A stretch of DNA of 64,000 nt from a bacterium (GTDB taxonomy: Bacteria > SM23-81 > DAOVCL01). Below, piece by piece: positions 27,600-37,891 of this stretch. Position 1 is the stretch's first letter. Each line of letters starts with the position of its first letter. The stretch lies in assembly GCA_029932675.1 (NCBI GenBank), contig JAOZPP010000007.1, positions 1 to 64,000 on the forward strand, written 5' to 3'. The position numbers and the translations under genes are program-made. The notes under the pieces were generated by a model, which saw nothing but the letters and a program-made list of their open reading frames with translations, was not told the DNA's origin and ran no database searches.

Positions 27600-29545
27600 C
27601 TTACTACCTCCCTGATTTCGGCAAATATCTCCTCGTTGGTAAAGTGCTTTGCCCGGGCAGCACCCGTAGGACAGGCAGCCACACAGGTACCACATCCCCG
27701 GCAGAGGGTATCGTCGACGACAGCCACCTTCTTCTCCTCGTCTCGGGATATGGCGGAGTAGGGGCAGATGGAGATACAGGTATTACAGCCCCCGCAGATC
27801 TCCTCGTCTATCACCGCCACTATCGGTTCCAACTCCAACTTCTCACCCGGTATGAGCCGGGAGAGTATCCTTCCGGCGGCTGCTCCACCCTGGGCAACCG
27901 CATCCCCGATATCCTTTGGACCCTGGCAACATCCCGCGATGAAGACACCCTCAAGTGGGGTCCCAAAGGACTTCATCAGGGGGTGCTCCTCGGAGAAGAA
28001 GCCCCTTTCGTCAAGGGGTATATCGAGGATGGCGGCAAGTTTTGCGGTGTCCGGATTGGGTTCAATGGCAGGAGCCAGCACAACCATATCCACAGCCAAG
28101 CTCTTGCTTGTGGAGTCGGCCTTGTATTCTACAACCAGACCCTTACCATCTCTGCTAACCCTCTCGCTGCCATTGCTTCTGATGAACTCCACACCCTTTT
28201 CAACCACCTCTTCATATAATCTCTGATGTTCCTTCTTGGGCAGACAGAGGTCGGTGTAGAAACTATACACCTCCACCCCAGGGATCTTCTCCTTTAACAG
28301 ATGGGCCAATTTTACCGAATACATACAGCATATACCTGAGCAGTGTCCCTTCTCCTTCCTGCCCACACAGTAGACGAAGGCGACGGACCTGGGCTCCCGG
28401 CCATCCTTGAGAAGGATCTTCCCCCCAGTAGGGCCATTGGAGGCGTTCAACCTCTCCAACTCCAGGCCTGTCAAAACATTGTCGAACCTCCCATATCCGT
28501 ATTGGGCAAGGGAGGAAGGGTTAAATTGGGTAGAACCCGTGGCCAAGATAATCGCCCCCACCCTCTTCTCCTCAATCCTATCCTGATCATCGAAGTCGAT
28601 GGCATCAAACGGACAGGCCTCCTGGCAGGCATTGCACTCCCCTCCTTTTAGCTTTATGCAGTTGGCCTCATCTATAACCGGCACATTGGGAAGTGCACCG
28701 GCAAAGGGGATGTAGATAGCCTTCCGCTTGGAAAGCCCCTCGTCGAACTCGTTGGAGACCTCTACCGGACAGGGCTCAAAACAGGCACTACACCCAATGC
28801 AGGCCTCCTCCGATACATACCTCGCCTTTCTCCTGATCTTGACGGTGAAGTTCCCATACGAGCCAACAACCCCTTCCAGCTCACCATAGGTAATGGCCTC
28901 GATGTTCTCTTTCTGCAGGACCTCCTGAAGTTCAGGGGCGAGCATACAGGGGGCACACTCCATGGTCTGATAGACCTCCTCGAACCTGGCCCCCAACCCC
29001 CCAATACAGGGGCTCTTCTCCAGTAGGTAGACCTTTCTCCCCTTCTGGGCAAGGGTGAGCGTCGCCTCCAACCCCGCCACCCCACTCCCCACTACGAGGA
29101 CATCGGGGTGGATCTCAATCTCCTTTTTCTCTATGGGCTCCTGGAGGGTGGCCCTCATCGTTGCCGCCCGCACCAGGCTCTTTGCCTTGGCTGTGGCCTG
29201 GGCCGGGTCTGGGGTAACCCAGGCACACTGCTCCCTGATGTTCGTCATCTGCAGGAGATAGGGGTTCAAACCCACCCCTTCACAGGCCCGCATGAACTTC
29301 TGCTCATACTGCTTGGGGGTACAAGCGGCGATCACCACCCTCGTTAGTCCACCCTTGCGTATCTCCTCCTGAAGGAACCTTATCCCATCCTCCGAACAGA
29401 GGAGGTTGTGGCTCTTTGCCGTCACCACATCCTCGATCCCTTCAGCCTCAGCCACAACGGAGTCGACATCGATCCTATCCCCTATGTTTGGCCCGCACTT
29501 GCATACAAAAACGCCTATCCTCTCTGCCATTCTCTCCTCCTTCAT
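27596..29545 (-). CDS. hdrA: HdrA-like FAD/iron-sulfur protein
   Basis: N-terminal CKCGPNIGD, VVGSGVAGLEA, CAPC motif, ferredoxin insert, C-terminal 2x4Fe-4S. Confidence 0.92.
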   Translation of the reverse strand: MKEERMAERIGVFVCKCGPNIGDRIDVDSVVAEAEGIEDVVTAKSHNLLCSEDGIRFLQEEIRKGGLTRVVIAACTPKQYEQKFMRACEGVGLNPYLLQMTNIREQCAWVTPDPAQATAKAKSLVRAATMRATLQEPIEKKEIEIHPDVLVVGSGVAGLEATLTLAQKGRKVYLLEKSPCIGGLGARFEEVYQTMECAPCMLAPELQEVLQKENIEAITYGELEGVVGSYGNFTVKIRRKARYVSEEACIGCSACFEPCPVEVSNEFDEGLSKRKAIYIPFAGALPNVPVIDEANCIKLKGGECNACQEACPFDAIDFDDQDRIEEKRVGAIILATGSTQFNPSSLAQYGYGRFDNVLTGLELERLNASNGPTGGKILLKDGREPRSVAFVYCVGRKEKGHCSGICCMYSVKLAHLLKEKIPGVEVYSFYTDLCLPKKEHQRLYEEVVEKGVEFIRSNGSERVSRDGKGLVVEYKADSTSKSLAVDMVVLAPAIEPNPDTAKLAAILDIPLDERGFFSEEHPLMKSFGTPLEGVFIAGCCQGPKDIGDAVAQGGAAAGRILSRLIPGEKLELEPIVAVIDEEICGGCNTCISICPYSAISRDEEKKVAVVDDTLCRGCGTCVAACPTGAARAKHFTNEEIFAEIREVVR

Positions 29546-29940
29546 TCTATCGGCCCCAATCCCCTCATCTCCTCCACAAAACCCCTTATGGTCTGCCCTA
29601 ACTTCGCGCTCTCCCCGGTGGAGAATGACTCAAACCTTACCCTCTGGGGTTCAATCCCCATCTGTGCCAGAAGGTTTTGCAGCAACAGGACCCTCCTCCT
29701 GGCTTTGTAGTTCCCGTTGTGCTCGCATTCCTCAGGAGGGCATCCGGCAACCAACACCCCCCAGGCACCTTGGGAGAAGGCCTCGAGGATGAGCTCCGGG
29801 CTAACCCTCCCCGAACACATGGTGACAATGGGGTCAACCAGGCCCTTGGCCCCGGTGGGGGCCGCCGAATGGGAGAGCTGCAGCCCTGGATAGACAGACC
29901 AATTGCAGCAGAAGACGACTACCTTTGCTTCTTCCCTCAT
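29542..29940 (-). CDS. Divergent MvhD-type protein
   Basis: MREEAKVVVFCCNWSVYPGLQLSHSAAP...MCSGRVS...GCPPEECEHNGNYKARRR. Confidence 0.8.
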   Translation of the reverse strand: MREEAKVVVFCCNWSVYPGLQLSHSAAPTGAKGLVDPIVTMCSGRVSPELILEAFSQGAWGVLVAGCPPEECEHNGNYKARRRVLLLQNLLAQMGIEPQRVRFESFSTGESAKLGQTIRGFVEEMRGLGPIE

Positions 29941-30497
29941 CTGGCCCCTCCCTGAATGGAGCTTAACACCCTTCCACGGAGTTCCCTCTGGGATACTCCC
30001 CACCCAGGGCTTTGGGTGATCGCCCCTGAAGGACAGGTGGCCGTGCACACCCCGCAGCCCTCACATTTGACCCTATCGACGAGGAGCTTCCCATCCTCTC
30101 CCTGTGAGATCGCTTCTGCCTTGCAGACGGAGATGCAGATCCCACATCGGCTACAGAGCTCATCATCAATTATCGCCGTGGAGCCCTGAACCTCCAGTCC
30201 CAGCTCCCGCAACTCCGCCCTAACATCCCTGATGATATCTGTGACAGGGACATTTGCCGAACAGTTCTTCTCACAGTTTTTGCAGTTGAAACACTGGAAA
30301 AACCTCTCGGCGACATAGAGGGATGGCTTAACCTCACCGGAGAGCAGCCCATAGGCGAGTAGAAGTTGGCCCCGCGGCGTATCGGCCTCCCAATGGGAGG
30401 TCTTAAAGAGATGACAAAGTTCGTAGCAGTAACCGCATCTAATGCAAATGTTTAACTCCGCCTCCCATTCCCTCAATCTCTCAAATCTTCCTTTCAT
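29937..30497 (-). CDS. HdrC-like 4Fe-4S protein fused to a 2x4Fe-4S ferredoxin domain
   Basis: CIRCGYCYELC, CFNCKNCEKNC, CSRCGICISVC, CEGCGVCTATCP. Confidence 0.85.
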   Translation of the reverse strand: MKGRFERLREWEAELNICIRCGYCYELCHLFKTSHWEADTPRGQLLLAYGLLSGEVKPSLYVAERFFQCFNCKNCEKNCSANVPVTDIIRDVRAELRELGLEVQGSTAIIDDELCSRCGICISVCKAEAISQGEDGKLLVDRVKCEGCGVCTATCPSGAITQSPGWGVSQRELRGRVLSSIQGGAR

Positions 30498-30508
30498 AGT
30501 TCCCCCCT

Positions 30509-30922
30509 CTAATCCTTCAATGGTCCCAGCTCGTCGACCCTCTCTATAAATTCATTAACCACCTGAGCGAACTTTGCCCCCTCAGATGCGGATATCCACT
30601 CCAGTCGTAAGCGATCAGGCTCAATGCCGAAGTCGGAAAGAAGCTTCCTTAAAAGAAAGATCCTCCTTTGCGTCTTGTAGTTCCCATTCTGATAATGACA
30701 GTCCCCGGGGTGGCAGCCAGCAACCAGAACCCCCCAAGCACCTCTCTCAAATGCCTTCAGGATTAGCTCTGGATCGACCCTGCTTGAGCACATCGTAGGG
30801 ATTATTGTGAAATTGGGCAACATCTTCATCCTTGACGTGCCCGCCAAATCGGCTGCTGCCGATGAGCACCACTTACAACAAAAGGCAATGACTTTAAGCT
30901 GAAAATCCGTTTCCGTTTTCAT
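30509..30922 (-). CDS. MvhD-type iron-sulfur protein
   Basis: AFCCKWCSSAAADLAG...MCSSRVD...GCHPGDCHY. Confidence 0.88.
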   Translation of the reverse strand: MKTETDFQLKVIAFCCKWCSSAAADLAGTSRMKMLPNFTIIPTMCSSRVDPELILKAFERGAWGVLVAGCHPGDCHYQNGNYKTQRRIFLLRKLLSDFGIEPDRLRLEWISASEGAKFAQVVNEFIERVDELGPLKD

Positions 30923-30925
30923 CCT

Positions 30926-33900
30926 CTATACCGTAGCTGCATTCACCATTGCCATGGTCTGCTGCGATTTGAAGCCCAGTTGTTGGATGGCTCCTGATGG
31001 ACAGGAGGAAGCGCAGTTGCCACAGCCCTTACAGAGCGCCTTATTCACTTGCGAAACCCTCCTGTTTCCCCTCTCAATCAGTTCCGGCGCCTCATAAGGG
31101 CAGACAGATACACAAACGCCGCAGCCAGCGCAGATATCCTCGTTCACCGAGGCGGTAATCGCCTCTGCTTCGTATTGCTGCTTGGAGATGATAGTGGCCG
31201 CGCGGGCAGCAGCCGCTTTCGCCTGAGCAATGGTCTCTTCAATTGCCTTTGGGCTGTGGGCTAAACCGGCCAAGAACACACCTTCGGTGGCAAAATCAAC
31301 GGGGCGAAGTTTAACATGGGCCTCCAAGAAGAAGCCATCATCATTTAGGGGCACTTTTAACATCTGAGAGATGTCTGGGGCATCTCCCCGGGGGATTATG
31401 GCCGGGGAGAGCACTACAAGATCTGGCTCGATCACCAGTTGACCTCCCAAAATGGGATCCTTTACCTTCACAATCAAATCGGTTTTCGGCGATGACCGAG
31501 TGACTATGGGCTTTTCGTCCTTGTCATACCTGATGAACGTTATCCCGCTCTGCCTCGCCCTCTGGTAATACTCTTCAACCAGCCCATAGGTCCTTACTTC
31601 CCTATATAAAATGTATATTTGGGCCTTAGGGTTTAGCTCCCGCAGCTTGAGTGCGTTCTTCACCGCCTCTTGGCAACATACCCGTGAACAGTAGGGATGT
31701 TCATCATCCCTTGAACCCACACACTGGATCATTACCACGGTCTTCGGCAGCCGGTATTTGGTGTTCGGTTCCCGGGTTTCGGGCCTCCGCGACAACCGAT
31801 GACCGATGACCGATAACCGGTGCTCCAGCTCGAGCTGGGTTATAACCCTCTCATCCTCTCCATAGAGGTACTCTTTTGGCCTCGATTCCACTGCCCCAGT
31901 TGCTATGATCACCACACCATGCTCAATTTCGGTACTCATCGCCGGCCGATTACCATTTACCGACAACCGTGTTTTATAGTTCCCAATGTAGCCCTCTATG
32001 GAATCGATGCTTGTCCCCGTATATAGTTTAATTCGCGGATTCCCTTCCAATTCCTTGATTAGGGAGTTCAGATACCCCTGCACATCGTTACCATCAATAG
32101 TGTAGTAGATGTTCTTTAGGTTGCCGCCTAAGGTCTCCTCCCTCTCCGCGAGGTAGACCTCAAAGCCCTGTTCGGCAAGGGAGAGGGCAGCAACCATCCC
32201 GGCCAGCCCCCCCCCAATGACTAATCCCCTCTGATCAACGGGGAGCATAACCTTGGGCAGGGGCTCTAATAACCTCGCCTTGGCCACAGCCATCTGGAGG
32301 AGGGCCTTTGCCTTGGCCGTTGCCCTTTCCGGCTGGTTCATATGGACCCAGGAACACTGGTCCCTAATATTGGCCATCTCAAAGAGAGAGGGGTTAAGCC
32401 CTGCCTCCCGCAGCGTCTCCTGGAACAGGGGCTCGTGGGTTCGCGGGGAACAGGAGGCAACAACTACCCTGTTTAGCCCATATTCCTCTATTGCCGCTTT
32501 GATCCTCTCCTGGGTGTCCTGGGAGCAGGTAAAGAGGTTATCCTCTGCATAGACCACATTGGGTAAGGTTTTGGCATACTCCACTACAGAAGGGACATCT
32601 ACCACACTGCCGATGTTTATTCCACAGTGGCATACAAAGCAACCGATCCTGGCCGGTTGACCTTCAACCTCCTTCTCCGGAGGGTATCTCTTTTCGATGA
32701 CCTCCTGACCACGGGCTACAGAGAGAAGCTCGGCCGTTGCGGCAGCAGCACCTGATGCCTGCATCACCGTCTCCGGGATATCCTTGGGCGAGGAGGCGGC
32801 ACCACAAACGAATATCCCCGGTCTGGTTGTCTCTATGGGGGAGAACTTCGGAGTAAGGAAGAACTTATGCTTGTTTAATCGTAACCCTAATTTATCGGAG
32901 AGGGCCAACGCCTTCTCTGAGGGCTCAAAGCCAACGGAGAGGACGACGAGGTCAAATTCCTCAGATACCTGTCTGCCCTCCTCAGTGGTATAGTAAACCT
33001 GTAGATTCCCTGAGCCCTCTATCTCCTTAACCTTACCAACCCTTGAACGAACAAACCTTACCCCGTACTCCTCTTTTGCCCGCTCGTAATATTTGTCAAA
33101 GTCCTTTCCGTAGGCCCGAATATCCATAAAGAAGATTGTGGCTTCAACCTCCTTTAAATGCTCCTTAGCGATAATAGCCTCCTTAATTGCATACATACAG
33201 CAGACCGAGGAACAATATGGATGACCGACATCATCATCCCGAGAGCCCACGCATTGTATCCAGGCAATCCTTTTCGGTCCCTTCCCGTCCGATGGACGCT
33301 GCACCTTTCCCTGATAGGGGCCTGAGGCAGAGAGGAGCCGTTCAAATTGAATACTGGTGATCACGTTTGGGTACTTTGTATAGCCATATTCGTGCTTCAA
33401 CTGGGGGTTGAACTTCTCTGCGCCAGGGGCCAAGATGACTGAGCCCACATCGATATCCAGGCTCTCTCCCACCATTGAATGGAGAACTGCATTGGCCTCA
33501 CATACCCTCTGGCATTCCAAGCACTCCGAACAGAGCCCACACTCCAAACACCGATTTGCCTCTTCAACGGCCATCTCCTCAGTAAAGCCGAGTTCCACCT
33601 CCTGGAAGCCACTGACTCGCTCCTCGAGGGGGAGGAGGGGCATAACCTGCCGGGGCCTCCTCTCGGCGAATTGGGGCGGTTCCCTCTGGGGGAGTTCTCT
33701 CGCCGAATCCTCCCTACCCCTCCGCAAGTCCTCTCCCCTTAAGAACCTGTCTATAGATATAGCAGCCTCATGGCCATGGGCCACGGCCTCCACCACTGAG
33801 GCAGGACCACTCACCACATCACCCCCAGCAAATATGCCCTCGACATTGGTGGCCAGGGTCAGCGAATCAACTTCAATGGTCCCCATCGGTGTTATCCTGA

Positions 33901-35437
33901 TACCCATCTCCTCCAGAAAGGAGGTCTCCGAGACCTGACCGATTGCTATTATCACCGTATCACAATCGAGAGAGGTCTCCACCTGGGGATCAAAGGTGGG
34001 ATTGAAGTTGCCGGCGGCATCGAAGACAGAACTGCAGCGAACAAGCTTTATCCGGCTTATCAGACCGTCATGGCCCACAATCTCTTTCGGCCCCCAGGAA
34101 GGGTGGATCTTTACCCCCTCTTCCAATGCTGCCTCGATCTCCCACTCATGGGCAGGCATCTCCTGGCGGCGTTCCAGGCAAGCAAGGTGCACCTCTCTGG
34201 CTCCCAGGCGCATGGAGCAACGGGCTACATCGATGGCCACATTGCCGCCACCAATAACCACCACCTTCTTACCTATCTTCACTTCCTTATCGGTATTTAC
34301 TGCCTTCAGAAAGTCTAATCCAAGTAGTACCCCAGGAAGGTCACCCCCCTTGAGCTTTAATCCCTTGCTCCCCTGTGCCCCAATGGCAAAAAAGAAGGCT
34401 TTATAACCCTCCTCCCTTAACTTCTCCAAATCCGTTTGTGAAGTAATCGGTGTATTGGCCTTCAGTTCGATCCCCTCCTCCTTGAGGATCTCATTGATCT
34501 CCCATTCTATCTCCTCCCTGGGCAACCTATAGGCCGGAATACCCATCCTCATCATCCCTCCCGCTGCGGGGCTTGCCTCAAATATGGTCGTTGGATAGCC
34601 AAGGGCAGATAAGTAATAGGCACAGGCCAAGCCTGCTGGCCCAGCTCCAATAATGGCTACTTTACCCTTCCCCTCTGAGGGTTTTCCTGGCTCGGTCTTA
34701 CCTTCAGCGGTGGGGAGCTCATCCTTATGGGCGGAAACCCAGTCAGCGACAAACCTCTTTAGTGTGGCAATGGCTATTGGCTCATCATATTCCCCTCTTC
34801 TGCAGTAAGTCTCACAGGGGTGATGACAAACCCGGCCACAGATCGAAGGGAAGGGGTTGTCTTGGCGGATGAGATCGTAGGCCTCCCTATATTTCCTTTC
34901 CGAGATGAGGGCAATGTAGCCCTGAGCGTGTACACCGGCAGGACAATTTACCTGACAGGGGGGCCTTGCCTTCTTGTCTATGGCAAAGGCATTTGGATAG
35001 GCCTGGGGGAAGAGCCTGAAGACTGCCTTTCGATTTACGAGGGCCTCATCGAATTCAGAGGCCACCTCCACTGGACAGGCCTTCTCACACTCACCGCAAC
35101 CAGTGCATTTATCAAGATCAATATATCTTGGCCGCTTGAAGACCCTCACCGTGAAGTTGCCTGCTTCCCCGGTTATCCCCTCTATTTCAGCGCCGGAGAG
35201 CAGCTCTATGTTCAGATGTCGGCCACACTCAACCAGCTTGGGGGACATAATACACATGGCACAATCGTTGGTGGGGAATGTTTTGTCCAATTGGGCCATT
35301 ATCCCTCCAATGGCCGGAGAGTCTTCAAGAAGGTAAACCTTAAATCCTGAATTGGCTAGGTCTAAGGATGCTTGGATGCCAGCTATCCCGCCGCCAACAA
35401 CGAGGACAGCACCAGTTTTTTTATTGCCCTTTTTCAT
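30926..35437 (-). CDS. 1503-aa HdrA fusion: HdrA with inserted GltD-like module, then a second HdrA-like module
   Basis: FPTNDCAMCIMSPKLVECG (HdrA); CQVNCPAGVHAQGYIAL...GRVCHHPCE plus two nucleotide-binding motifs (GltD); second HdrA starts at IGCFVCHCGINIGSVVD. Confidence 0.9.
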   Translation of the reverse strand: MKKGNKKTGAVLVVGGGIAGIQASLDLANSGFKVYLLEDSPAIGGIMAQLDKTFPTNDCAMCIMSPKLVECGRHLNIELLSGAEIEGITGEAGNFTVRVFKRPRYIDLDKCTGCGECEKACPVEVASEFDEALVNRKAVFRLFPQAYPNAFAIDKKARPPCQVNCPAGVHAQGYIALISERKYREAYDLIRQDNPFPSICGRVCHHPCETYCRRGEYDEPIAIATLKRFVADWVSAHKDELPTAEGKTEPGKPSEGKGKVAIIGAGPAGLACAYYLSALGYPTTIFEASPAAGGMMRMGIPAYRLPREEIEWEINEILKEEGIELKANTPITSQTDLEKLREEGYKAFFFAIGAQGSKGLKLKGGDLPGVLLGLDFLKAVNTDKEVKIGKKVVVIGGGNVAIDVARCSMRLGAREVHLACLERRQEMPAHEWEIEAALEEGVKIHPSWGPKEIVGHDGLISRIKLVRCSSVFDAAGNFNPTFDPQVETSLDCDTVIIAIGQVSETSFLEEMGIRITPMGTIEVDSLTLATNVEGIFAGGDVVSGPASVVEAVAHGHEAAISIDRFLRGEDLRRGREDSARELPQREPPQFAERRPRQVMPLLPLEERVSGFQEVELGFTEEMAVEEANRCLECGLCSECLECQRVCEANAVLHSMVGESLDIDVGSVILAPGAEKFNPQLKHEYGYTKYPNVITSIQFERLLSASGPYQGKVQRPSDGKGPKRIAWIQCVGSRDDDVGHPYCSSVCCMYAIKEAIIAKEHLKEVEATIFFMDIRAYGKDFDKYYERAKEEYGVRFVRSRVGKVKEIEGSGNLQVYYTTEEGRQVSEEFDLVVLSVGFEPSEKALALSDKLGLRLNKHKFFLTPKFSPIETTRPGIFVCGAASSPKDIPETVMQASGAAAATAELLSVARGQEVIEKRYPPEKEVEGQPARIGCFVCHCGINIGSVVDVPSVVEYAKTLPNVVYAEDNLFTCSQDTQERIKAAIEEYGLNRVVVASCSPRTHEPLFQETLREAGLNPSLFEMANIRDQCSWVHMNQPERATAKAKALLQMAVAKARLLEPLPKVMLPVDQRGLVIGGGLAGMVAALSLAEQGFEVYLAEREETLGGNLKNIYYTIDGNDVQGYLNSLIKELEGNPRIKLYTGTSIDSIEGYIGNYKTRLSVNGNRPAMSTEIEHGVVIIATGAVESRPKEYLYGEDERVITQLELEHRLSVIGHRLSRRPETREPNTKYRLPKTVVMIQCVGSRDDEHPYCSRVCCQEAVKNALKLRELNPKAQIYILYREVRTYGLVEEYYQRARQSGITFIRYDKDEKPIVTRSSPKTDLIVKVKDPILGGQLVIEPDLVVLSPAIIPRGDAPDISQMLKVPLNDDGFFLEAHVKLRPVDFATEGVFLAGLAHSPKAIEETIAQAKAAAARAATIISKQQYEAEAITASVNEDICAGCGVCVSVCPYEAPELIERGNRRVSQVNKALCKGCGNCASSCPSGAIQQLGFKSQQTMAMVNAATV

Positions 35438-35443
35438 CTATTC

Positions 35444-35908
35444 TCACAGACTCGTCTTGCTGTTCACCATCGTGATTATCGCCTTCCGTTGCCCTTCTTC
35501 AGGCTTTAAGAGGTACTTCACCATATTGCACCTCAGGTCCTGGATGAACCTGTCCAATTCCTCTATCTGGGAAAGTCTTTCTTTGGGGGCATATCCAGCC
35601 TTTACGGCCATCTCCCGTAAAACACCCATGACATCAGCGAACTCGACGTTTTGGGGGCAACGGGCATAACAGGTATGACAGCGAGCACACATCCAGATTA
35701 TATCGGAGGAGAGCACTTCCTTACGCATACCCAAGATTGCCATTCTGATAATCTTCCGAGGATCATATTCTTCATTTACCTCGGCAACAGGACAACTGGC
35801 TGTGCAAGTCCCACAGGTGAAACACCGCTTGAAGTTTTCTGCCCCTGGATAGGAGGTGATCTCGTCTTTAAATCTTGGATCTAACTCGCTTAACTTAATT
35901 TCATCCAT
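35444..35908 (-). CDS. hdrC: HdrC-like iron-sulfur protein
   Basis: CFTCGTCTASCP, CARCHTCYARCP. Confidence 0.88.
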   Translation of the reverse strand: MDEIKLSELDPRFKDEITSYPGAENFKRCFTCGTCTASCPVAEVNEEYDPRKIIRMAILGMRKEVLSSDIIWMCARCHTCYARCPQNVEFADVMGVLREMAVKAGYAPKERLSQIEELDRFIQDLRCNMVKYLLKPEEGQRKAIITMVNSKTSL

Positions 35909-36007
35909 CTTGCCTCCAAAAGTAAGTAGCAGGTTTTAAAGATTTCTTTAGATCGATGGGAGCCCATCCCCAAGGACAACCTCAGCAAGCGTTACCCCCC
36001 TTCCCCT

Positions 36008-36838
36008 TCACCCCTCATATTCTGGTAATCTCTGAAGCTCCGCATACGAAAATACTGGTCCATCCAGACAAACATATTTTGAACCGATGTTGCATCTGCC
36101 ACACTTACCAATCCCACACTTCATCCTCCGTTCCAGTGAAGTATAGATCCTCTCCGGTGGAAACCCGAGTTCCAGGAGAACAGGTAGGGTAAATTTTATC
36201 ATTACTGGAGGCCCACAAACCACTGCCCAAGCACCCTTTGGATTGGGAGCTATCTCTTTTGTCACTGTGGGGACGAAACCAACCCTTTTATCCCAGCCAG
36301 CTACTGGTTTATCAATCGTCAGATAGAGGTTGAGGTCACCCCTCTTCTCCCATTCAGCCAGTTCATCCCTATAGAGGAGCAGACCTGGCCTGCGAGCCCC
36401 ATAGATAATCGTAATGTCCTTAAATTCATCCCTATTGGCACAGAGGTAAACCGTTAGCGCCCTCAGGGTAGTAAAGGCGAAGCCACCTCCGATGATGACT
36501 ACATTTTCTCCTCTGAACCTCTCTATAGGATAGGAATTGCCCAGTGGACCCCGTAGGCCAATTATGTCCCCTTCTTCAAGATAGTGAAGGGCTGTGGTCA
36601 CCACCCCTATCCTGTTCACAGTGAATCTCAGGAATTCACGCTCAGTCGGCGAGCTGGCAATCCCGAATGGTGCTTCACCTTTACCCATAATGGAGAGCTG
36701 ACAGAACTGTCCGGGCATAAACTCAAACCTCTCCTCTTTACTATCGAAGCTGACATCAAAGGTCTTCAGGGTTTTATCATCAGACTCCACCCTCACCCTG
36801 CTCACCTTTACTGGGATTGGGATGTAGGGATTTCTCAT
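36008..36838 (-). CDS. FAD/NAD(P)-binding oxidoreductase subunit (FlxA-like)
   Basis: FMPGQFCQLSIMGKGEAPFGIASS, VVIIGGGFAFTTLRAL, C-terminal CGIGKCGRCNIG. Confidence 0.85.
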   Translation of the reverse strand: MRNPYIPIPVKVSRVRVESDDKTLKTFDVSFDSKEERFEFMPGQFCQLSIMGKGEAPFGIASSPTEREFLRFTVNRIGVVTTALHYLEEGDIIGLRGPLGNSYPIERFRGENVVIIGGGFAFTTLRALTVYLCANRDEFKDITIIYGARRPGLLLYRDELAEWEKRGDLNLYLTIDKPVAGWDKRVGFVPTVTKEIAPNPKGAWAVVCGPPVMIKFTLPVLLELGFPPERIYTSLERRMKCGIGKCGRCNIGSKYVCLDGPVFSYAELQRLPEYEG

Positions 36839-36859
36839 GGTTCGGTGTGCGGCATTCGT

Positions 36860-37891
36860 TTATCGGCTTTCGACAATAAACGATTTAACGGCCTTAATTA
36901 CCTCCCTTATATCTAAGTTCACCGGGCAACCCCTAATGCACCTTCCACAGCCCACACATCCAAACTCCCCCAAATTATCTAAAAAATAACTAAATTTATG
37001 CATTATCCTCTGCCTCAGCCTCTCCTTTGGGGTTGGCCTGGGGTTAGTGCCTGCAGCTTCTTGAGTAAAAAGCTTAAACATACAGCTATCCCATATGCGA
37101 ATTCGCTCCCCCTTCTCCTGGCTGCCTTCCTCTTGAATATCAAAACAGTGACAGGTGGGACATAAGTAACTACAAGCAGCGCAAGAGAGGCACTTCTGGG
37201 AGATATCCTCCCAGAGGTCCTCCTCCCATAGGGCCAGCAACCTCCCCTTAAGGGAGCTGATCTCCACCCGCTCGCTCAGGGATGACTCTGCCTTCCGCCT
37301 TATCTCCTCCGCTACTTTTCGGTCATCTCCTGTCGCTCCTAAGAGGGAAGTCCCTCTTAGACATTCCTCCCCCTTTTTGCTGCAGGGTTCAACAAGGTAG
37401 GCATCCCCGATGTCTGTAAGGAATATATCTGTTCCCTCCTTATTAAAGGGACCTAAGTTAAACCAATGACAGAAGCAGGTGGATAGGGGAGCGTTACATC
37501 CCAAGGTGAGAAGGAGGGAATTGGTCCGCCTCGCCTTCCAATAGGGGTCCTCATATTCACCTTCAGCAAAGACCCTATCCAATAGAATGATGCCTTTGGT
37601 ATCGCAAGGCCTTACACCAAAGAGGGCTATAGGTTTGGCTTTGTAAGTCGAATGCTTTACCTCCCCTCCTTCATAGCTGAGCAGGGTTTCTCTTTGGGGG
37701 AAGAATACCTCCTTGGGTGGGAGGTCGGTATTGAAATAGTGATCAAGGCTTGGCTTCCCTCCGGGTTTCATCTGCCCAAAGGAGAGCTGGTCGTCCACCC
37801 TCCGGGGGAGGAAGAGGTTATATTTCTGGCTCAAATATAAAAGGAACCCTTCTAAGTTATCCTTCTCCAGCTTGAAGATCTCTTCACTCAT
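36860..37891 (-). CDS. 4Fe-4S dicluster protein (FlxB-like)
   Basis: CLSCAACSYLCPTCHC, CVGCGRCIRGCP. Confidence 0.83.
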   Translation of the reverse strand: MSEEIFKLEKDNLEGFLLYLSQKYNLFLPRRVDDQLSFGQMKPGGKPSLDHYFNTDLPPKEVFFPQRETLLSYEGGEVKHSTYKAKPIALFGVRPCDTKGIILLDRVFAEGEYEDPYWKARRTNSLLLTLGCNAPLSTCFCHWFNLGPFNKEGTDIFLTDIGDAYLVEPCSKKGEECLRGTSLLGATGDDRKVAEEIRRKAESSLSERVEISSLKGRLLALWEEDLWEDISQKCLSCAACSYLCPTCHCFDIQEEGSQEKGERIRIWDSCMFKLFTQEAAGTNPRPTPKERLRQRIMHKFSYFLDNLGEFGCVGCGRCIRGCPVNLDIREVIKAVKSFIVESR

